From contig JAJYGK010000127.1 of NCBI GenBank assembly GCA_021790715.1, positions 1 through 25,025 on the forward strand: DNA of 25,025 nucleotides, in the 5' to 3' direction. Of this stretch, positions 14,691-22,243 are shown piece after piece. Origin of the DNA: Chloroflexota bacterium (lineage in GTDB: Bacteria; Chloroflexota; Limnocylindria; Limnocylindrales; CSP1-4). A program made the position numbers and the translations under genes. Under the pieces are notes generated by a model. It made no database searches. It was not told the DNA's origin and saw only the letters and a program-made list of their open reading frames with translations. Position 1 is the stretch's first letter; the number at the start of each line of letters is the position of its first letter.

Positions 14691-14748
14691 GCCCCGCGCG
14701 CCTCTCGTCCGCCGGTCCCGTGCCCGCCGCCCGTTCGGCCCGGATCGC

Positions 14749-16221
14749 TCAGTGCCGCGCCAGGCGCTCGGCCAGGCTCCTGCCGGTCGGGGCCCGGCCG
14801 TCGCGCTCGGCGAGCCGGTCGAGCCGCAGCATCGACAGCTGCACGTAGCGTGCCCCGAGCCAGCGCAACGGCTCGCGCTCCCAGTCCGGCGATCGGTGGT
14901 TCACGAAGGGGAGCTCCGTGATCTCCGTGCGCCGGCCCGTGATCAGATCGGCCAGCACGCGGCCGGCCAGGTTCGACGTGGTGACGCCGTGGCCCGTGTA
15001 TCCCCGGGCCGACGCGATCCCGTGCTCCGGATCGTGCGAGAACGTCGGTTCCCAGTCGCGCGGCATCCCCAGCGGCCCGCCCCACTCGTGCGTGAAGCGG
15101 ATTCCGCGCAGCGACGGGAACCAGCGCAGCAGCATCCGGCGGAGCATGGCGTGGGTCGCGGCGTCCCGGTCGAACGCGGGACCGATGCGGGATCCGAAGT
15201 GGTAGGGCGCCCCGCGCCCGCCGAAGAGGATCCGGCCGTCGGGCGTGCGGGCGAGGTAGTCGATCGTCAGCCGGAACGACGAGACGCACTCGCGCCCCTC
15301 CCATCCGATCGACACCCACTGTGCATCGGAGAGCGGCTCGGTGAGGACGATCAGCGAGTAGATCGGCAGGAGCTGGCGGCGCAACCGCGGCAGCTGCGCG
15401 AGGTACGCCTCGCCGGCGAGCACGATCGTGTCGGCTCGCACGTCCCCGCGCGCCGTCCGCAGCACGGCCTTCCCGCTCCCGCCCCGGGCTTCGCGCGACC
15501 CCGCCGGGGCAGATCCCGGCTGCTTCGGCATGTACCCGGTCGCCGCCGTCCGCTCGTGGATCGTCGCCCCGCGCGCCTCGACCGCCCGTGCGAGCCCGCG
15601 CACGAGCCGCCCGGGGTGCACGACCGCGCAGTCGGGCATGAAGACGCCGCCGACGGCCCCCGCGACCCGCAGCCGTGCGTCGAGCGCAGGCCGGTCGAGC
15701 GGGACGCAGTGCTCGGCGAACCCGAACCGCTCGTACTCCTCGACCTCCGCCCACATCGCCGGCAGCTCGGCCGTCCCGCGGGCGACGACCACGGCGCCGC
15801 CCTTGTGGAAGCGAGCGTCGATGCCCTCCGCCGCCGACGACCGTGCGACCTCGTCGACCGTGTCGTGCATGGCGCGCCGGACCGCCTTCGCAGTCTCCGC
15901 GCCGTGCCGCTCGGCGAGGCGCCCCATGCTCACGTTGAGCTCGCCCGAGCACCAGCCTCCGTTCCGGCCGGAGGCGCCGAAGCCCGCGATCTCGCGCTCC
16001 ACGATCGCGACGCGCAGCGACGGCTCGCGCTTCAGCAGCTCCAGCGCCGTCCACAGGCCGGTGAATCCGGCGCCCAGGATCGCGACGTCGGCGTCGATCG
16101 ATCCGTCGAGCGGTGCGCGCGGGACGAGGTCCTCACCGGCATCCTCGAGCCAGAAGCTGGTGCCCGCGTAGCTCGCGGCGTCGCCGCCGTTGGCGACGCC
16201 GGCGTCCGACCCGGCCGACAT
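14749..16221 (-). CDS. FAD-dependent oxidoreductase (DAO family)
   Basis: A 490-residue flavoenzyme of the D-amino-acid-oxidase-like superfamily, which oxidises C-N bonds of amino acids or amines. DADVAILGAGFTGLWTALELL (about 44-64) is the dinucleotide-binding fold with GAGFTG. EREIAGFGASGRNGGWCSG follows, a flavin-contact motif seen in putrescine/gamma-glutamylputrescine oxidase-like members. RILFGGRGAPYHFGSRI lies in the second half, and the C-terminal GYTGHGVTTSNLAGRVLADLITG is the conserved flavin-binding end. The substrate is uncertain. ATG at 16221 has a good GGAGGGG ribosome binding site 4-10 nt upstream, unlike the leaderless neighbours. The MFS exporter gene lies upstream on the same strand. 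Confidence 0.88.
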   Translation of the reverse strand: MSAGSDAGVANGGDAASYAGTSFWLEDAGEDLVPRAPLDGSIDADVAILGAGFTGLWTALELLKREPSLRVAIVEREIAGFGASGRNGGWCSGELNVSMGRLAERHGAETAKAVRRAMHDTVDEVARSSAAEGIDARFHKGGAVVVARGTAELPAMWAEVEEYERFGFAEHCVPLDRPALDARLRVAGAVGGVFMPDCAVVHPGRLVRGLARAVEARGATIHERTAATGYMPKQPGSAPAGSREARGGSGKAVLRTARGDVRADTIVLAGEAYLAQLPRLRRQLLPIYSLIVLTEPLSDAQWVSIGWEGRECVSSFRLTIDYLARTPDGRILFGGRGAPYHFGSRIGPAFDRDAATHAMLRRMLLRWFPSLRGIRFTHEWGGPLGMPRDWEPTFSHDPEHGIASARGYTGHGVTTSNLAGRVLADLITGRRTEITELPFVNHRSPDWEREPLRWLGARYVQLSMLRLDRLAERDGRAPTGRSLAERLARH

Positions 16222-16270
16222 CTTCCCCTCCAGGCGCACAGGCGAACAGGCGTGTGGGCGAGACGGGGAG

Positions 16271-16276
16271 AGTCTA
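16271..16276 (-). promoter_or_regulatory. -10 element (TAGACT) for the FAD oxidoreductase
   Basis: On the minus strand TAGACT lies about 50 nt before the ATG, leaving a conventional leader that includes the GGAGGGG ribosome binding site. The same hexamer is used before the sulfur operon. The -35 region falls in the tandem repeat and does not match consensus. Confidence 0.4.
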
Positions 16277-16286
16277 TGCCGGGCCG

Positions 16287-16334
16287 CGCGTCGGGCAGGC
16301 CCCCGCGTCGGGCAGGCCCCCGCTTCGGGCGGCC
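16287..16334. repeat. Three tandem 17-bp repeats between the MFS and oxidoreductase genes
   Basis: CGCGTCGGGCAGGCCCC occurs twice in a row (16287, 16304), then a partial variant CGCTTCGGGCGGCC (16321). They fill the space between the MFS stop codon and the oxidoreductase promoter and may affect termination or bind a regulator. Confidence 0.75.
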
Positions 16335-17651
16335 TCAGACGGCGCCGGCCGCCTGCGTTGCGGGCTCGTCGAGCGGGACCGGCACCGTGCGCAGCGCCCG
16401 CACCGGCGAGAGCAGCACGGAGAGGAACGGCAGGCACGACCCGACGGCGCCGAGCCAGATCGCGCCGTGGACGCCGAGGACGCTCGCCGCGATGCCGCCC
16501 ACGATCGACCCCACCGGCATCGTGCCCCAGACGAGGAACCGCATCGTGGCGTTCATGCGGCCCTGGATGGCGATCGGGCAGATCGCCTGGCGGAAGCTCA
16601 CCTGGTTGACGTTGTAGACGACCGACGAGAACCCGCCCACGGCGACCGCCACCACGAGCCAGGGCACCGGCGCGCCGTGCGGCGCAAGCGGCATCAGCAG
16701 CATGGCCGGACCCCCGAGCGCGATCGAGCCGACGATCGTGGCGCCCAGGCCGAGGCGCGCGGCGATCCGGTTGGCGACCAGCGCGCCGAGCAGGCTGCCC
16801 AGCCCGCCGATCCCGAAGATGACGCCCGCGGTCGCGGCGCTCAGGCCGAGCTGCCGGTACAGGTACACGGGCATGATCGCCCAGACGATGTTGCCGAAGA
16901 GGTTGGACGAGGACGTCGCCCCGGCGATCGCGCGCAGGTACGGGTTGTCGAGCACGAACGCGAGCCCCTCCGCCACCTGGCGCCGCAGCGGCTCCCGGGC
17001 GAGACCCGCGGCCCTCCGCTCGGCCTCCGGGTGCGGTTCCGGCCGGCGGATGCGCAGCACGAAGACGACGGAGGCGAGGTAGCTCAGCGCGTCGGCGATG
17101 ACGGCGAACGGCGCCCCGACGAGGGTGATGAGCGCGCCACCCAGGCCGGGCCCCACGACCGTTGCCGCCGCCTCGCTCGCCTGCAGCTTGGCGTTCCCCT
17201 CGACCAGCTCGCCACGCTCGACGAGCGCCGGCAGGTACGACTGGTAGGCGACGTCGAAGAAGACGGTCGCGATTCCGGCCACGAAACTGACCGCGTAGAG
17301 CTGCCAGATCGAGAGCACGCCCAGGAGCCAGGCGACCGGGATCGTGCCCAGCGCGACGAGGCGGACCATGTCGCCGGAGATCAGGATCGGGCGTCTCCGC
17401 AGCCGGTCGACCCACGCCCCCGCCGGGAGCGTGAAGAGCAGGAACGGCAGGAACGCGAGCGCACCGAGCAGTGCGACCTCGAACGCCGTCGCATGCAGCA
17501 GGACCGTCGCCATGTACGGGATGGCGAGGAGGCTCACCTGGGAGCCGAACTGGCTGATCGTCTCGCCCACCCACAGGCGGCGGAAGTCGACCTGGTTCAG
17601 GAGCCCGAGGCGGCCGCCCCCGGCGGCCGGGCGGCGGTCTCCGCCCGTCAT
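16335..17651 (-). CDS. MFS transporter, EntS-like (DHA3 type) exporter
   Basis: A 438-residue inner-membrane permease of the major facilitator superfamily. It has 10-12 hydrophobic segments and the motif-A-like loop GAWVDRLRRRPILISGD between helices 2 and 3. The opening LLNQVDFRRLWVGETISQFGSQVSLLAIPYMA is typical of EntS/MFS_3 proteins, which export siderophores or drugs by proton antiport; the substrate here is unknown. The family-conserved NVNQVSFRQAICPIAIQGRMNATMRFLVWGTMPVGS region is present. The ATG overlaps the stop of a 26-codon upstream ORF (ATGA) and has GGGGGA about 7 nt upstream. A perfect palindrome lies at its promoter. Confidence 0.9.
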   Translation of the reverse strand: MTGGDRRPAAGGGRLGLLNQVDFRRLWVGETISQFGSQVSLLAIPYMATVLLHATAFEVALLGALAFLPFLLFTLPAGAWVDRLRRRPILISGDMVRLVALGTIPVAWLLGVLSIWQLYAVSFVAGIATVFFDVAYQSYLPALVERGELVEGNAKLQASEAAATVVGPGLGGALITLVGAPFAVIADALSYLASVVFVLRIRRPEPHPEAERRAAGLAREPLRRQVAEGLAFVLDNPYLRAIAGATSSSNLFGNIVWAIMPVYLYRQLGLSAATAGVIFGIGGLGSLLGALVANRIAARLGLGATIVGSIALGGPAMLLMPLAPHGAPVPWLVVAVAVGGFSSVVYNVNQVSFRQAICPIAIQGRMNATMRFLVWGTMPVGSIVGGIAASVLGVHGAIWLGAVGSCLPFLSVLLSPVRALRTVPVPLDEPATQAAGAV

Positions 17652-17728
17652 GGGTGGTCCCCCGCAGGGCCATGTCCCGTGACCGGCCCCGTCGTGCGGG
17701 CGTGGCGACGCGTCGGTTCGGCGGGCAT
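17648..17728 (-). CDS. Predicted 26-residue leaderless leader peptide, ATGA-overlapping the MFS gene
   Basis: ATG at 17728 lies 7 nt after the TACAGT hexamer and opens a 26-codon frame. It begins MPAEPTRRHARTT and ends GPAGDHP, rich in Pro, Arg, Thr and His, with no hydrophobic stretch. Its TGA overlaps the MFS ATG as ATGA (17648-17651). The arrangement would couple MFS translation to passage of a ribosome through the leader, a common design for inducible exporters. Protein-level evidence is lacking. It could be an untranslated leader, but then the position of the ATG and stop would be coincidence. Confidence 0.45.
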   Translation of the reverse strand: MPAEPTRRHARTTGPVTGHGPAGDHP

Positions 17729-17735
17729 GGGCGCT

Positions 17736-17741
17736 ACTGTA
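17736..17741 (-). promoter_or_regulatory. -10 element (TACAGT) for the MFS unit
   Basis: On the minus strand TACAGT is followed by 7 nt (AGCGCCC) and the leader-ORF ATG. No -35 match is seen; the palindrome occupies the spacer. Confidence 0.5.
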
Positions 17742-17753
17742 GCGGCCGGCCGC
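17742..17753. promoter_or_regulatory. Perfect 12-bp palindrome at the MFS promoter, candidate operator
   Basis: GCGGCCGGCCGC directly abuts the upstream edge of the -10 hexamer, where a bound repressor would block RNA polymerase. In very GC-rich DNA such a palindrome can occur by chance, so its position is the main support. Confidence 0.35.
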
Positions 17754-17803
17754 AACGCCGCGGCGACCCGGAACTGCCCCATCGGGCCGCGCACGGGTTC
17801 GGG

Positions 17804-17809
17804 TACCCT
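17804..17809 (+). promoter_or_regulatory. -10 element (TACCCT) for fabI
   Basis: TACCCT lies 24 nt before the fabI ATG, leaving a leader that holds AGGAGGAGGG. This is a conventional rather than leaderless start. Confidence 0.4.
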
Positions 17810-17833
17810 CCCGTGCAGCAGGAGGAGGGCACC

Positions 17834-18613
17834 ATGGGGCTGCTGGACGGCAGGCGCGCGCTGGTCTTCGGGGTCGCGAACGACCACTCGATCGCGTGGG
17901 GGATCGCGAAGGCGCTGCACGCGGAGGGCGCCACGCTCGGCCTGAGCTCGCTCGAGTCGCTCATCGAGCGCCGCGTGGGCCCCCTCGCGGGCCGGCTGGG
18001 GATCGACTTCGTCGAGCCGTGCGACGTCTCCGACGACGCGCAGATCGCGCGGGTCTTCGATCGCTGGCGCGACGAGCACGGCGAGCTCGACGTGCTCGTC
18101 CACGCCCTCGCGTTCGCGAACCGCGAGGACCTGGACGGGGCCTTCGTCGAGACGAGCCGGGCCGGATTCCTGCAGGCCCTGGACGTCAGTGCGTATTCGC
18201 TGACGGCCCTGGCCAGGGCCGCGCTCCCGCTGCTGCGGCCGGGCGCCAGCATCATGACCCTCACCTACCTGGGCGCCGAGCGCGCGGTGCCGCACTACAA
18301 CGTGATGGGCGTCGCCAAGGCGGCCCTCGAGGCGAGCGTCAGGTACCTGGCCGCGGACCTCGGACCGCGGGGGATCCGGGTGAACGCGATCAGCGCCGGG
18401 CCCGTGCGCACGCTGGCCGCCAGCGGCGTCCCCCGGTTCCGCGACCTCTACGCCCGGTACCGGGACGTCGCACCCATCCGCCGCAACATCACGACCGACG
18501 ACGTCGCCGGAACCGCCCTCTGGCTCGCCAGCGACCTGTCTTCGGGGGTGACCGGCGAGGTCGTCCACGTCGACGGCGGTTTCTCGATCCTCGGCGTGGG
18601 CCTGGCGGACTGA
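17834..18613 (+). CDS. fabI: Enoyl-[acyl-carrier-protein] reductase, FabI type
   Basis: Reduces trans-2-enoyl-ACP in the last step of each fatty-acid elongation cycle, normally with NADH. The 259-residue short-chain dehydrogenase fold has the FabI pattern rather than the FabG one: GVANDHSIAWGIAKALHAEGATL for the cofactor, VHALAFA, and the catalytic Tyr145-Tyr155-Lys162 in YLGAERAVPHYNVMGVAK. These positions almost equal those of E. coli FabI (146/156/163). ISAGPVRTLAASG is the substrate-loop signature, and the end DVAGTALWLASDLSSGVTGEVVHVDGGFSILG is complete. ATG has a strong AGGAGGAGGG ribosome binding site. The gene appears monocistronic, with a hairpin downstream. Confidence 0.95.
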   Translation: MGLLDGRRALVFGVANDHSIAWGIAKALHAEGATLGLSSLESLIERRVGPLAGRLGIDFVEPCDVSDDAQIARVFDRWRDEHGELDVLVHALAFANREDLDGAFVETSRAGFLQALDVSAYSLTALARAALPLLRPGASIMTLTYLGAERAVPHYNVMGVAKAALEASVRYLAADLGPRGIRVNAISAGPVRTLAASGVPRFRDLYARYRDVAPIRRNITTDDVAGTALWLASDLSSGVTGEVVHVDGGFSILGVGLAD

Positions 18614-18635
18614 CGCCCCCGACGCCGCGTCCGGC

Positions 18636-18665
18636 GCCCGGCGGCTCGCACCCCGACCGCCGGGC
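18636..18665 (+). terminator. Hairpin after fabI
   Basis: GCCCGGCGG (18636-18644) pairs with CCGCCGGGC (18657-18665), 9 bp, 12-nt loop, 22 nt after the stop codon. No U tract follows. From 18666 to 18943 I see no convincing gene. Confidence 0.4.
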
Positions 18666-18943
18666 CCGACCGCCGCGTCCGGCTGCCGATGCGCGACCGG
18701 CACCGGGTCCCGGGCATGGAGCAGCCCGGAGGAACCGCTGGATCGGCGCGTGCGGACGGCAAGCCGTCGACGAACGCGGCCGAGGCGGGGACGGGGGAGG
18801 CCGCCTGACGAGCAGGCGTCCGAGCGTCCTGTCCCCGGGCCGGATCCCCGCTCGACGGTTGGCCGTCGGTCGCGGGTCCGGGTCCGTGGCCCCTCCGGGC
18901 TGATCGGACTGTATCCGGCGCGTAGCGGCTCCGTCAACGGATC

Positions 18944-19037
18944 TTGTCCACGGATCACGGGCGCGTTGCACGGGTTGTCCAGATTCCGGCGCGTCGGATA
19001 TCCACATCGTGGACAACCTGCGGCCGGGCGTGGACAA
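18944..19037. other. Cluster of five DnaA-box-like 9-mers (candidate DnaA binding region or origin element)
   Basis: Plus-strand boxes are TTGTCCACG (18944-18952), TTGTCCAGA (18975-18983) and ATATCCACA (18998-19006). Minus-strand boxes, written as CGTGGACAA on the plus strand, are at 19008-19016 and 19029-19037. The E. coli consensus is TTATCCACA and high-GC actinobacteria use TTGTCCACA, so each box differs from one of these at one or two positions. Start-to-start spacings are 31, 23, 10 and 21 bp, mostly near whole helical turns. The region is less GC-rich than its surroundings but has no strongly AT-rich unwinding element. It lies directly upstream of the M3 peptidase promoter, so DnaA regulation of that gene is the alternative. 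Confidence 0.55.
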
Positions 19038-19063
19038 CGACCGCCGCCGCACCCGTGCGGCGC

Positions 19064-19069
19064 TACCAT
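19064..19069 (+). promoter_or_regulatory. -10 element (TACCAT) for the M3 peptidase, leaderless arrangement
   Basis: TACCAT is followed by 6 nt (CGCCGG) and the ATG, with no Shine-Dalgarno. The last DnaA-like box ends 26 bp upstream. Confidence 0.55.
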
Positions 19070-19075
19070 CGCCGG

Positions 19076-21148
19076 ATGTTGTTCGACTACAGCTCCGTCT
19101 CGACCGGGACGGTCGCGCGCGACACGGACGCGGGGCTGGCCGCGGCCGACGAACTGATCGCGAGTGCCGTGCGCGGAGCCGGCAGCACGTTCGCGGCCAC
19201 GATGCTGCCCATCGACCAGGCGCTCGATCGCCTGCAGGACACGTACGGCCGGACCGCGTTCATGGCCCGCGTCCACGCCGACCCGGCGGTTCGCGACGCC
19301 GGGCAGGTGGCGGAGGAGCGACTCGCGAAGTGGCGCGTGGCGCTCCCGTTCCGCGACGACCTGTACGGGGCGGTGCGCGCCTTCGCGGCCACCGGCGAGG
19401 CGGCGGCGCAGACGGGCGAGCGGCGGCGCCTCGTCGACCACTGGCTGCGGGACTTCCAGCGGGCCGGGCAGGGGCTCTCCGGGGAGGCGCGCGCCGAGCT
19501 CCGGCAGCTGCAGGACCGCCTCGTGGAGCTCGAGGTCGTGTTCCAGCGGAACGTCGACGAGTACCGCGACGGCATCGAGGTGACGCGCGACGACCTCGCG
19601 GGCCTGCCCGACGCCTACATCGAGCGGTTGCCCGCAGGTTCCCGGCCGGGAACGTGGGAAGTGACGCTGGAGTACCCGAGCGTCTTTCCGTTCCTCGACC
19701 AGGCCGACCGCCGCGACCTGCGCGAGCGGCTCGAGTCGAAGCTCTACAACCGGGCGGCCGAGGTCAACCGCCCGGTCATCGAGGAGACGCTGCGGATCCG
19801 GCAGCGGATCGCGGTGCTCTTCGGGCTCGCCTCGTGGGCCGATTACTCGCTCGAGGTCAAGATGGCCGGCACCGCGACGACCGTCGATCGGTTCTACGCC
19901 GGCCTCGTGCCGCCGCTGCAGGCGCGCGCGCGGCAGGAACTGGAGACGCTGACCGCGCTCCTTGCCGCGGACACCGGCGAGGCGACCCTCCGCTCATGGG
20001 ACTGGCGCTACTACGAGAACCAGCTGCGCCGGCGCGAGTTCGGCCTGGACCAGAACCGGATCGCGGAGTACTTCCCGCTGGACGCCGTCATGCAGGGGAT
20101 GCTGGACCTGACGGGCGGAGTCTTCGGGCTGACGTATCGGCGCGTCGAGGCGGCCCGCGCGTGGCACCCCGACGTGCTGCTGTACGAGATCCGCGATCGC
20201 GCCGGCGACCGGCACATCGCCCACTTCTACGCGGACCTCTTTCCCCGCGAGGGCAAGTACGGCCATGCGGCCGCCTTCCCGCTGGTGGCCGGGCACCGCC
20301 GGCCCGACGGGACCCGCGTCGCCCCCGTCTCGGCGATCGTCGCGAACTTCACGCGGCCGTCGGCCGGACAGCCCTCGCTGCTGCGGCACGACGAGGTGCT
20401 GACGCTCTTCCACGAGTTCGGTCACATCCTGCACCAGTCGCTCACCCGTGCCGAGTTCGTGCGGTTCTCGGGCACGGAGACCGAACTCGACTTCGTCGAG
20501 GCACCGAGCCAGATCATGGAGCACTGGGCATGGGACGCGACCGTGCTCCGGCGGTTCGCGCGCCACTATCGGACGGGCGAACACATCCCCCTCGACCTGG
20601 TCGGCCGCCTCGTGCGCTCGCGCGACCTGGACGTCGCGATCCGCACGCTGCGCCAGGTCTCGCTCGGACTGCTCGACATGGGGTTCCACGACGCGGCTGA
20701 GGAGCGCGACCTGGACGAGATCAACCGTCGCGCGTGGGACGTGATCGGGCTTCCCTTCCACGAGGGGACGTTCTACCCGGGCGCGTTCGCGCACCTCTTC
20801 GGCGGGTATGACGCGGGCTACTACGGGTACCTGTGGTCGAAGGTGTACGGCGACGACATGTTCGGACGGTTCCGGGAGGCGGGGATCACGAACTCCGAGG
20901 TCGGGGCCGCGTACCGCCGCGAGATCCTCGAGGTGGGCGGGTCCCGGGATGCGGAGGAGAGCCTGCGGGCGTTCCTCGGGCGCGAGCCGTCCAGCGAGAC
21001 CTTCCTCGCGCTCCTCGGGATCGGGTCGTCGTCGCCGCCCGATGCGGAGGCGGCCGGTGCCGGCGCCGCGCCGTCGACAGCCGCCGACGAGGAGGCCGTC
21101 GTCCCGTCGGCGCGCGACGCGGGCGGCCACCCCCCGGGATCCGCCTGA
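19076..21148 (+). CDS. M3 family oligopeptidase (oligopeptidase A / thimet-like)
   Basis: A 690-residue cytoplasmic zinc metallopeptidase that degrades short peptides. The zinc site is HEFGH (His446, Glu447, His450), with the third ligand Glu475 in ELDFVEAPSQIMEHW. This is the M3 arrangement of HExxH plus a Glu about 25 residues on. The helical N-terminal half, with the family stretch VEVTLEYPSVFPFL-like region (WEVTLEYPSVFPFLDQADRR), and the C-terminal FHEGTFYPGAFAHLFGGYDAGYYGYLWSKVYGDDMF are typical of PrlC/Dcp-like members. A 40-residue Ala/Pro/Ser tail follows. ATG at 19076 is set by TACCAT 6 nt upstream; the frame is open further upstream through the DnaA-box region. The nitrilase gene begins 10 nt after its stop. 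Confidence 0.93.
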   Translation: MLFDYSSVSTGTVARDTDAGLAAADELIASAVRGAGSTFAATMLPIDQALDRLQDTYGRTAFMARVHADPAVRDAGQVAEERLAKWRVALPFRDDLYGAVRAFAATGEAAAQTGERRRLVDHWLRDFQRAGQGLSGEARAELRQLQDRLVELEVVFQRNVDEYRDGIEVTRDDLAGLPDAYIERLPAGSRPGTWEVTLEYPSVFPFLDQADRRDLRERLESKLYNRAAEVNRPVIEETLRIRQRIAVLFGLASWADYSLEVKMAGTATTVDRFYAGLVPPLQARARQELETLTALLAADTGEATLRSWDWRYYENQLRRREFGLDQNRIAEYFPLDAVMQGMLDLTGGVFGLTYRRVEAARAWHPDVLLYEIRDRAGDRHIAHFYADLFPREGKYGHAAAFPLVAGHRRPDGTRVAPVSAIVANFTRPSAGQPSLLRHDEVLTLFHEFGHILHQSLTRAEFVRFSGTETELDFVEAPSQIMEHWAWDATVLRRFARHYRTGEHIPLDLVGRLVRSRDLDVAIRTLRQVSLGLLDMGFHDAAEERDLDEINRRAWDVIGLPFHEGTFYPGAFAHLFGGYDAGYYGYLWSKVYGDDMFGRFREAGITNSEVGAAYRREILEVGGSRDAEESLRAFLGREPSSETFLALLGIGSSSPPDAEAAGAGAAPSTAADEEAVVPSARDAGGHPPGSA

Positions 21149-21158
21149 GGGTCCATCC

Positions 21159-22154
21159 GTGATCGCGGAGGAGCCGGGCGTACCGGCACCGGGCGAGGCG
21201 GCACCGCAGGAGGCCGCGTCGGAGGCGACGCAGATCCGGCTCGGCCTGGTGCAGCTCGATGCCGGGGACGATGTCGACGCGAACCTGGATCGCGCGCTGG
21301 TGCTGACCCGACGGGCGCTCGACGCCGGGGCCCGCCTGGCGGCCCTTCCGGAGACGTTCCTGTTCCGCGGCCGCACGGCCGGTCACCGCGCCTGCGCCGC
21401 GCCGGTGCCGGGTCCGCTCACGGAGCCGTTCGCCGCCCTGGCCCGCGAGCGCGCCGCGTGGCTCCTGCTCGGCAGCGTGGCGGAGGCCAGCGGCGACCCC
21501 GACCGGCCGTACATCACCAGCGTGCTGCTCGCCCCCGACGGCTCGGTCGCGGCCGCGTACCGCAAGATCCACCTGTTCGACGTGGCGATCGACGCCGGGC
21601 CCTCCACGCGCGAGTCGGCGCGCGCGACTGCCGGCGACCATGCCGTGATCGCCGACGTGCCGTTGCGGGACCTCCGCCCCCGCGGCGCCGGGAGGCCTGC
21701 CGCCGGCGCGGCGGAGCGAACCGCCACCGGCGCAGGCCCCGCGCCTGACGCCGATCGACCGGGGGCCAGCCTGCGCCTCGGGCTCACCGTCTGCTACGAC
21801 GTCCGCTTCCCGGAGCTGTACCGCCTGCTGGCCCTCGCCGGCGCCGAGGTCCTCACCGTGCCGGCCGACTTCACGGAGCGGACGGGGCGCGACCACTGGG
21901 AGCCGCTCCTGCGCGCCCGCGCGATCGAGAACGGCGCGTACGTCGTGGCGCCCGCGCAGTGCGGCGTGCCGCCGGCGGGTCCGGCGGCGTACGGGCACAG
22001 CATGGTCGTCGATCCGTGGGGGACGGTCGTCGCCCAGGCGTCGGACGGCCCCGGGATCGTCGTCGCCGACATCGACCTGGCGCGGGTGCGTGCCGCGCGT
22101 CGGCAGGTGCCCGGGCTGGCGAACCGGCGCCCCGAGGCGTACCACCTGGGCTGA
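21159..22154 (+). CDS. Carbon-nitrogen hydrolase (nitrilase superfamily, Nit/omega-amidase-like)
   Basis: Hydrolyses an amide or nitrile C-N bond. The 331-residue protein carries the Glu-Lys-Cys triad at the expected places: Glu65 in LPETF, Lys136 in YRKIHLFD, Cys212 in VCYDVRFPELY. The YRKIHLFD and CYDVRFPE motifs resemble the Nit1/Nit2 branch (deaminated glutathione amidase or omega-amidase). Residues 1 to about 24 are a disordered Ala/Glu/Pro extension, and an Ala/Gly/Arg-rich loop of about 35 residues precedes the cysteine strand. It lies 10 nt after the M3 peptidase, so they are co-transcribed. GTG at 21159 has GAGGG about 8 nt upstream. The complete fold ends in PGLANRRPEAYHL. Confidence 0.9.
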   Translation: MIAEEPGVPAPGEAAPQEAASEATQIRLGLVQLDAGDDVDANLDRALVLTRRALDAGARLAALPETFLFRGRTAGHRACAAPVPGPLTEPFAALARERAAWLLLGSVAEASGDPDRPYITSVLLAPDGSVAAAYRKIHLFDVAIDAGPSTRESARATAGDHAVIADVPLRDLRPRGAGRPAAGAAERTATGAGPAPDADRPGASLRLGLTVCYDVRFPELYRLLALAGAEVLTVPADFTERTGRDHWEPLLRARAIENGAYVVAPAQCGVPPAGPAAYGHSMVVDPWGTVVAQASDGPGIVVADIDLARVRAARRQVPGLANRRPEAYHLG

Positions 22155-22180
22155 GCAGGGGCGCATCCGGTCTCCCCTGC
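22155..22180 (+). terminator. Hairpin immediately after the nitrilase stop
   Basis: GCAGGGG (22155-22161) pairs with CCCCTGC (22174-22180). It begins at the base after the stop codon and separates the peptidase-amidase unit from the sulfur operon. No U tract is present. Confidence 0.45.
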
Positions 22181-22193
22181 CGAGTCAGGCCGC

Positions 22194-22205
22194 GACCGGC
22201 CGGTC
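22194..22205. promoter_or_regulatory. Perfect 12-bp palindrome upstream of the sulfur operon promoter
   Basis: GACCGGCCGGTC ends 3 bp before the -35 hexamer. It is a candidate activator or repressor site; chance occurrence is possible in GC-rich DNA. Confidence 0.35.
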
Positions 22206-22208
22206 TCG

Positions 22209-22237
22209 TTGACCGATCCGGCGCGGCTCCATAGACT
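22209..22237 (+). promoter_or_regulatory. Sigma-70-type promoter of the sulfur-relay operon
   Basis: TTGACC (22209-22214), a spacer of exactly 17 bp, then TAGACT (22232-22237). The -35 differs from TTGACA at one position. It is the most complete promoter in the window. The ATG at 22244 begins 6 nt after the -10, so the transcript probably starts at that ATG. Confidence 0.65.
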
Positions 22238-22243
22238 GCGCCC

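Noticed and set aside
17790..17830. GGGTTCGGGTACCC resembling a tRNA T-loop
   Set aside because: No acceptor or anticodon stem can be built around it; it is the fabI promoter region.
18716..18808. 30-residue plus-strand ORF between fabI and the DnaA-box cluster
   Set aside because: No ribosome binding site or promoter hexamer at the right distance, and no recognisable motif.
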